Source: DASWHD01 sp036393335
GTDB taxonomy: Bacteria > CG2-30-53-67 > CG2-30-70-394
Assembly (NCBI GenBank): GCA_036393335.1
Contig: DASWHD010000129.1
Coordinates: forward strand, 1-5,001
DNA: 5,001 nucleotides
Reading direction: 5' to 3'
In this document: piece after piece, positions 1 to 5,001 of the stretch
Layout of the letters: the number at the start of each line of letters is the position of its first letter
Position numbering within the stretch: position 1 is the first letter of the stretch
Position numbers and translations under genes: made by a program
The notes under the pieces: model-generated
What the model was told of the DNA's origin: nothing
Databases searched by the model: none
What the model saw: the letters and a program-made list of their open reading frames with translations, nothing else

Positions 1-1101
<1,101 letters not shown>

Positions 1102-1104
1102 CCC

Positions 1105-1410
1105 ATGTTCGAGTCGATCGCCTACGCCGCGCCGGAAGGGGCAAAAGGCGCGCCCGCCTTCATGGGGATGGTGCCCATCCTCTTGATGTTCGTGATCTTC
1201 TACTTCCTGTTGATCCGGCCGCAGCAGAAGCAGCAGAAGACACACAAGGCGATGCTCCAGACCCTGGGCAAGGGCGATCGCGTGGTGACCAGCGGCGGCA
1301 TCCACGGCCAGATCGTGGAGGCGAAGGAGGATCTCCTCACCGTCGCCATCACCGACTCCGTGAAGGTGAAGGTCGACCGCTCCGCCGTGGCGCGCAAGGT
1401 GAGTGAGTAG
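1105..1410 (+). CDS. yajC: Preprotein translocase accessory subunit YajC
   Basis: Small inner-membrane protein of the SecD-SecF-YajC complex that associates with SecYEG during protein export. The product has 101 residues, normal for the family. A short N-terminal segment outside the membrane (1-19, Ala/Gly rich) leads into one hydrophobic helix (about 20-37, FMGMVPILLMFVIFYFLLI), then the family hallmark IRPQQKQQK (37-45) and a small cytoplasmic domain with LGKGDRVVTSGGIHGQI (54-70). The ATG at 1105 is 3 bases after the tgt stop and has a GGGGAG ribosome site, so yajC is very likely in one transcript with tgt. The next gene is secD, as expected, but 157 bases away rather than close, because of an inserted repeat. 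YajC is usually dispensable and its exact role is unsettled. Confidence 0.96.
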   Translation: MFESIAYAAPEGAKGAPAFMGMVPILLMFVIFYFLLIRPQQKQQKTHKAMLQTLGKGDRVVTSGGIHGQIVEAKEDLLTVAITDSVKVKVDRSAVARKVSE

Positions 1411-1413
1411 CCG

Positions 1414-1441
1414 TTAGCTCTCAGCGGTCAGCTCTCAGCTT
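1414..1441 (+). repeat. Left heptamer array, four units
   Basis: Four head-to-tail 7-base units starting at 1414, 1421, 1428 and 1435. Positions 1, 3, 4 and 5 (T, A, G, C) are invariant, and the seventh bases are C, G, C, T. The array starts 3 bases after the yajC stop codon. Confidence 0.8.
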
Positions 1442-1530
1442 GTGTGGAAGTGAAGACTCTTTCGTTCCTTACCCCTCCCCGTGTCACGTTCATCCTGCCC
1501 GTAAAGAACGGTCCGCACTGCGGTCATCAC

Positions 1531-1558
1531 GAGCTGACAGCTAATCGCTGAAAGCTAA
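1531..1558 (-). repeat. Right heptamer array, four units, inverted
   Basis: Read on the minus strand, this is four 7-base units of the same T[CT]AGC[GT]N form, with seventh bases T, A, G, C. At every unit the seventh base differs from its partner in the left array, so divergence is concentrated at that position. The array ends 9 bases before the secD ATG and supplies an in-frame TAA (1556-1558) that closes the secD frame upstream. Confidence 0.8.
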
Positions 1559-1567
1559 ACGCGCAAA

Positions 1568-3129
<1,562 letters not shown>

Positions 3130-3133
<4 letters not shown>

Positions 3134-4053
3134 GCTGGTCCATCATCCCTGCGGATACCCATTTCGACTTCCTCGGTCGCGCGCGGCTGTTCGTCGCGAT
3201 CTCCCTGCTACTGATCGGCGCCGGGATGGTGGCGATGCTCCTCAAGGGGTTGAACCTGGGGATCGACTTCAAGGGCGGCACCCTGGTGCAGATCCGAACC
3301 CAGGAGGAGGTGCCCCTGGAGGCGGTGCGCGAGGCCCTGAGTAAAGTGGGCATGGGGGGGGCCGTGATCCAGCGCTACGGCAGCCCACGCGACCTCCTGA
3401 TCCGCGCCGAGGCCGGGGGCGAGGAAGTGGGGCGAAGGGTGAAGGGGGCGCTGGTGGAGCGGTTCGGCGAGCAGGGGGTGGAGGTGGAGCGCCTGGAGCA
3501 GGTCGGGCCGCAGGTCGGCGCGGACCTGCGCGAGAAGGCGGTGCTCGCCGTCGTTTACGCCATGGGGATGGTGGTGATCTACATCACCATCCGTTTCGAG
3601 TTGAAGTACGGCCTTGCCGCGATCATCGCCCTGATCCACGACGTCTCGATCACCTTGGGTGCGTTCGCCATCACCGGTCTGGAGATCGACCTGACGGTGA
3701 TCGCCGCGTTCCTGACCATCGTCGGCTACTCGCTCAACGACACCATCGTGGTGTTCGACCGGATCCGGGAGAACCACCGCGAGAACCTCCAGTTGCCGGT
3801 GAGCCGGGTCATCAACCGCAGCGTCAACGAGACCCTCTCCCGCACCATCCTCACCGCCGGCACGACGCTAGTGGTGGTCACCGCCCTCTTCTTCCTGGGC
3901 GGCAAGGTGATCCACGACTTCGCCTTCGCCCTGCTGGTGGGGATCGTGGTCGGGACCTACTCCTCGATCTTCATCGCCAACCCGGTGGTCGCCCTGTGGG
4001 ATCGGCTGGCGCGAAAGGACGAAGACGCGGGGGGTGAGGGCGTCGCATCGTAG
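3130..4053 (+). CDS. secF: Protein translocase subunit SecF
   Basis: Partner of SecD in the inner-membrane complex that uses the proton gradient to complete protein export. The product has 307 residues (E. coli about 323). Helix 1 is at about 18-38, followed by LNLGIDFKGGTLVQ (41-54), a periplasmic domain to about 135, and five helices: about 136-155, 160-182, 187-208, 237-257 and 263-288. The family signature VGYSLNDTIVVFDRIREN (198-215) is intact, with Asp 204 and Asp 210 and Arg 211 and 213. The ATG overlaps the secD stop as ATGA, so translation is probably coupled to secD; the only purine-rich site, GAGG near 3110, is distant. The tail after the last helix is short, polar and acidic. A run of eight G (3354-3361) lies in the early periplasmic region, but the frame stays open. 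Confidence 0.97.
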
Positions 4054-4095
4054 TGGCGCAGTCGGCGGCAACGGTCCCTAGATTGTCCCATCGCT

Positions 4096-4141
4096 TGGTG
4101 GAACGGGGTGATTTGTCCCGGTTTCCACCAGAAAAACCGGG
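4096..4141 (+). promoter_or_regulatory. Attenuator-like pair of exclusive hairpins before the CBS gene
   Basis: Two stems share the same central strand. Stem A pairs TGGTGGAACGGG (4096-4107) with CCCG (4117-4120) and TTCCACCA (4123-4130): 12 pairs, a 2-base bulge (4121-4122) and a 9-base loop. Stem B pairs CCCGGTTT (4117-4124) with AAACCGGG (4134-4141): 8 perfect pairs and a 9-base loop. The two cannot form together. No uridine run follows stem B at once, only TTTCTTG about 13 bases later, so this is not a textbook terminator. The rest of the 140-base secF-CBS gap shows no clear promoter and no gene. A regulatory role is inferred from the pairing alone. Confidence 0.45.
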
Positions 4142-4182
4142 CCACAGCGCGCACGTTTCTTGCGTCGGAGGGAACAACTGCC

Positions 4183-4187
4183 GGAGG
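4183..4187 (+). promoter_or_regulatory. Ribosome binding site deciding the CBS gene start
   Basis: GGAGG lies 6 bases before the ATG at 4194, near the ideal Shine-Dalgarno sequence and spacing. It favours 4194 over a GTG at 4053 in the same frame, which overlaps the secF stop and would add 47 residues with no resemblance to a CBS protein. Confidence 0.8.
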
Positions 4188-4193
4188 TGTGTC

Positions 4194-4571
4194 ATGAAGG
4201 CCGAAGAGGTCATGACCTCGGAAAATCTCCAGACGCTCCACTTCGATCTGCCCTTGCGGATTGCGGGCGAGATCATGGAGTGGCAGTCGATCCGGCACGT
4301 ACCGGTGGTGGACGACGGCAGCCGGGTGGTCGGGCTGGTGACCCACCGCGACCTCTTGCGTCTCGCGGCGGGCGGTAACGACGGGGTACCGGTGCGCGAA
4401 GTGATGACGCCGATCCGCAAGACCTTCCGCCCCGAGACCCCCATCAAGGTGATCATCGAGACGATGATCACCAACAAGTGGGGTTGTGTGCTGATCACCG
4501 ACGACGAGGGGCGCCTGGTGGGAATCATCACCGAGGCAGATTTCCTGCGGGTGGTCTACGAGATGTTGTGA
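4194..4571 (+). CDS. Two-CBS-domain protein (single Bateman module)
   Basis: A 125-residue soluble protein made only of a CBS pair: CBS1 about 1-58, starting MKAEEVMTSENLQTL, and CBS2 about 66-123, starting VREVMTPIRKTF. Each ends in the expected strand-helix motif: GLVTHRDLL (47-55, Thr 50 and Asp 53) and GIITEADFL (110-118, Thr 113 and Asp 116). The T/S-x-x-D pattern typically contacts the ribose of bound adenosine nucleotides, so AMP, ATP or similar binding is likely from family knowledge. There is no attached enzyme, channel or DNA-binding domain, so its target is unknown; stand-alone modules of this kind often act as sensors on partners encoded elsewhere. Hydrophobic stretches are short, with no signal peptide or membrane helix. 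It lies 140 bases after secF on the same strand; co-transcription is possible but unproven, and a functional link to secretion is not implied. Confidence 0.9.
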   Translation: MKAEEVMTSENLQTLHFDLPLRIAGEIMEWQSIRHVPVVDDGSRVVGLVTHRDLLRLAAGGNDGVPVREVMTPIRKTFRPETPIKVIIETMITNKWGCVLITDDEGRLVGIITEADFLRVVYEML

Positions 4572-4603
4572 GCGGGTGCCCCTCACCTGTGTCGATCACC
4601 CGC
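4572..4603 (+). terminator. Possible weak terminator hairpin after the CBS gene
   Basis: GCGGGTG (4572-4578), starting at the first base after the stop codon, pairs perfectly with CACCCGC (4597-4603) across an 18-base loop. No T-run follows, so it lacks half of an intrinsic terminator. It may instead protect the transcript 3' end. Confidence 0.3.
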
Positions 4604-4639
4604 AACTCGCTGCGAGCACACGATCAACCCTATCTCGTG

Positions 4640-4655
4640 CCCGATTTGCATCGGG
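4640..4655 (+). other. Perfect 6-bp hairpin
   Basis: CCCGAT (4640-4645) and ATCGGG (4650-4655) flank the 4-base loop TTGC. GTG (4637-4639) can add three pairs with CAC (4658-4660) across a 2-base bulge. There is no T-run, so it is not an intrinsic terminator. Its role is unknown. Confidence 0.35.
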
Positions 4656-4823
4656 TCCACGGATGAACGGCTGATCCACCCGTCGGCCCGTACCGCCACG
4701 CCGGCCAGCGCCTGCGCCGTAGCGGCCATTCCGGGTGCTAACCGCATTTCTCACCATGCCTCTGCTGCGCCCGCGCCACTGCCCGCATCTCCTGGCCGGG
4801 TCCTCGTCCGAGTCCTCGACAGG

Positions 4824-4903
4824 GGTAGGAGCCGGTTTCACCGGCGATCCGCGCAACAGCCCCTTTGGGCCTGGGTCGCCGAAGGGATTCGGCTCCTACC
4901 GCG
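4824..4903. repeat. REPIN-like pair of inverted REP sequences
   Basis: Two REP-type units face each other. The + unit has head GTAGGAG (4825-4831) and stem GCCGGT/ACCGGC (4831-4836, 4840-4845) with loop TTC, then GATC. The - unit has stem GCCGAA/TTCGGC (4878-4883, 4888-4893) with loop GGGA, and its head is CTCCTAC on the + strand (4893-4899). GGTAGGAGCCG (4824-4834) and CGGCTCCTACC (4890-4900) are perfect 11-base inverted copies, and GGCGA recurs after both stems. The spacer has a small hairpin GCCC/GGGC (4859-4862, 4867-4870). GTAGGAG-headed REPs are widespread in proteobacteria and are moved by RAYT (TnpA-REP) transposases, none of which is in this window. Confidence 0.75.
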
Positions 4904-4920
4904 GGCCGGCCAGAATCTAC

Positions 4921-4936
4921 GGCCGTTGGCACGGCC
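4921..4936 (+). other. Perfect 6-bp hairpin after the REPIN
   Basis: GGCCGT (4921-4926) pairs with ACGGCC (4931-4936) around loop TGGC. It lies between the REPIN and the right 15-bp repeat arm, is stable and GC-rich, and is not followed by T residues. Confidence 0.35.
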
Positions 4937-4968
4937 TCGCCACGATCCCTGGTGAGAAATGCGGGCTA

Positions 4969-4985
4969 GCAGTCCGACAGACTGC
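4969..4985 (+). other. 6-bp hairpin next to the right repeat arm
   Basis: GCAGTC (4969-4974) pairs with GACTGC (4980-4985) around loop CGACA, directly outside the right 15-bp arm. No counterpart is visible outside the left arm, so it may belong to the flank or to another repeat continuing past the window. Confidence 0.35.
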
Positions 4986-5001
4986 CAGATCGCGGAATTG
5001 G

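Larger units (their letters stand above)
1414..1558. repeat. Palindromic MITE-like element with heptamer-array ends
   Basis: A 145-base non-coding element fills the yajC-secD gap. Its ends are 28-base imperfect inverted repeats (1414-1441 and 1531-1558; 23 of 28 match, plus 2 G-U pairs in RNA). Each end consists of four 7-base units of the form T[CT]AGC[GT]N, on opposite strands. Inside lies a second inverted pair, CGTTCCTTAC (1463-1472) and GTAAAGAACG (1501-1510), 9 of 10 matching. Short complementary stretches between the two (for example AGTG 1449-1452 with CACT 1516-1519) let the whole element fold as one long imperfect hairpin with a loop near 1473-1500. No open frame or clear target duplication is seen. 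A non-autonomous mobile or REP-like element is inferred; what moved it is unknown. Confidence 0.75.
4737..4970. repeat. Candidate non-autonomous element with 15-bp terminal inverted repeats
   Basis: CCGCATTTCTCACCA (4742-4756) and its exact reverse complement TGGTGAGAAATGCGG (4950-4964) are 193 bases apart. The tetramer GCTA stands just outside both arms, at 4737-4740 (one A before the left arm) and 4965-4968. This could be a target duplication, or simply a looser extension of the repeat (TTAGC against CTAGC). No transposase is encoded between the arms; the interior holds a REPIN-like repeat. The arms resemble insertion-sequence ends, but no family can be named from sight. Confidence 0.5.
4572..5001. 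other. Non-coding 430-base stretch rich in inverted repeats
   Basis: No open frame here resembles a known protein. Minus-strand frames of 86 residues (4596-4856) and 64 residues (4738-4932) are Arg/Gly-rich, lack family motifs and run across the repeats, so they are not called. The stretch instead holds at least five hairpins or inverted repeats, described separately. Its right end runs out of the window. Confidence 0.6.

Noticed and set aside
1414..1558. Heptamer arrays as a CRISPR array
   Set aside because: Units are 7 bases with no spacers, and the two arrays are inverted; nothing resembles CRISPR repeats or cas genes.
3208..3777. 189-residue minus-strand frame opposite secF
   Set aside because: His/Asp/Leu-rich antisense shadow of secF with no motif or ribosome site.
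4054..4071. Sigma-54-like promoter after secF (TGGCGC then GCGGCA)
   Set aside because: The GG to GC spacing is 11 rather than 10, and the second box lacks the TT, so the match is not credible.
4053..4193. GTG start for the CBS gene overlapping the secF stop
   Set aside because: It would add 47 residues unlike any CBS protein, has no good ribosome site, and would cover the hairpin region. ATG 4194 has a near-ideal GGAGG.
3957..4586. 209-residue minus-strand frame covering the CBS gene
   Set aside because: Antisense shadow of a well-supported CBS-domain gene; no recognisable domain.
4800..4818. Direct repeat GTCCTCG at 4800 and 4812
   Set aside because: Two 7-base copies 12 bases apart in GC-rich sequence are likely chance and show no further structure.
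4596..4932. Small minus-strand frames in the 3' intergenic stretch
   Set aside because: Arg/Gly-rich products without motifs that cross the REPIN and inverted repeats, as expected for chance frames at high GC.

Overview
The window is GC-rich bacterial DNA, roughly two thirds G+C by eye. It carries a conserved housekeeping run, all on the + strand: the 3' end of tgt (tRNA-guanine transglycosylase), then yajC, secD and secF, followed by a small gene for a two-CBS-domain protein. The order tgt-yajC-secD-secF is classical for Proteobacteria in the broad sense, where queA often lies just upstream (outside this window). SecD is a short form (521 residues against about 615 in E. coli), lacking most of the segment between the first membrane helix and the LGLD(Q/R)GG motif. 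That fits deltaproteobacterial (Desulfobacterota-like) lineages better than enterics, but the REP-type repeats near the right edge also occur in gammaproteobacteria, so the taxonomic call is weak.

Layout: tgt runs off the left edge and ends at 1101. yajC follows after 3 bases (1105-1410). A 157-base gap separates yajC from secD and is almost entirely filled by a 145-base palindromic, heptamer-ended repeat (1414-1558). secD (1568-3133) and secF (3130-4053) overlap by 4 bases (ATGA). A 140-base leader with two mutually exclusive hairpins precedes the CBS gene (4194-4571). The last 430 bases hold no convincing gene. They contain several hairpins, a pair of 15-base perfect inverted repeats 193 bases apart, and between them a REPIN-like pair of inverted REP sequences.

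Function: Tgt inserts preQ1 into the wobble position of GUN-anticodon tRNAs. YajC, SecD and SecF form the accessory membrane complex that helps SecYEG move proteins across the inner membrane using the proton gradient. The CBS protein is a probable adenine-nucleotide sensor with no stated partner here.

No new protein system is visible; all coding genes belong to well-known families. The unusual content is non-coding: the heptamer palindrome that splits the yajC-secD junction and leaves secD without a clear ribosome binding site, the attenuator-like leader of the CBS gene, and the nested repeat structure after it.
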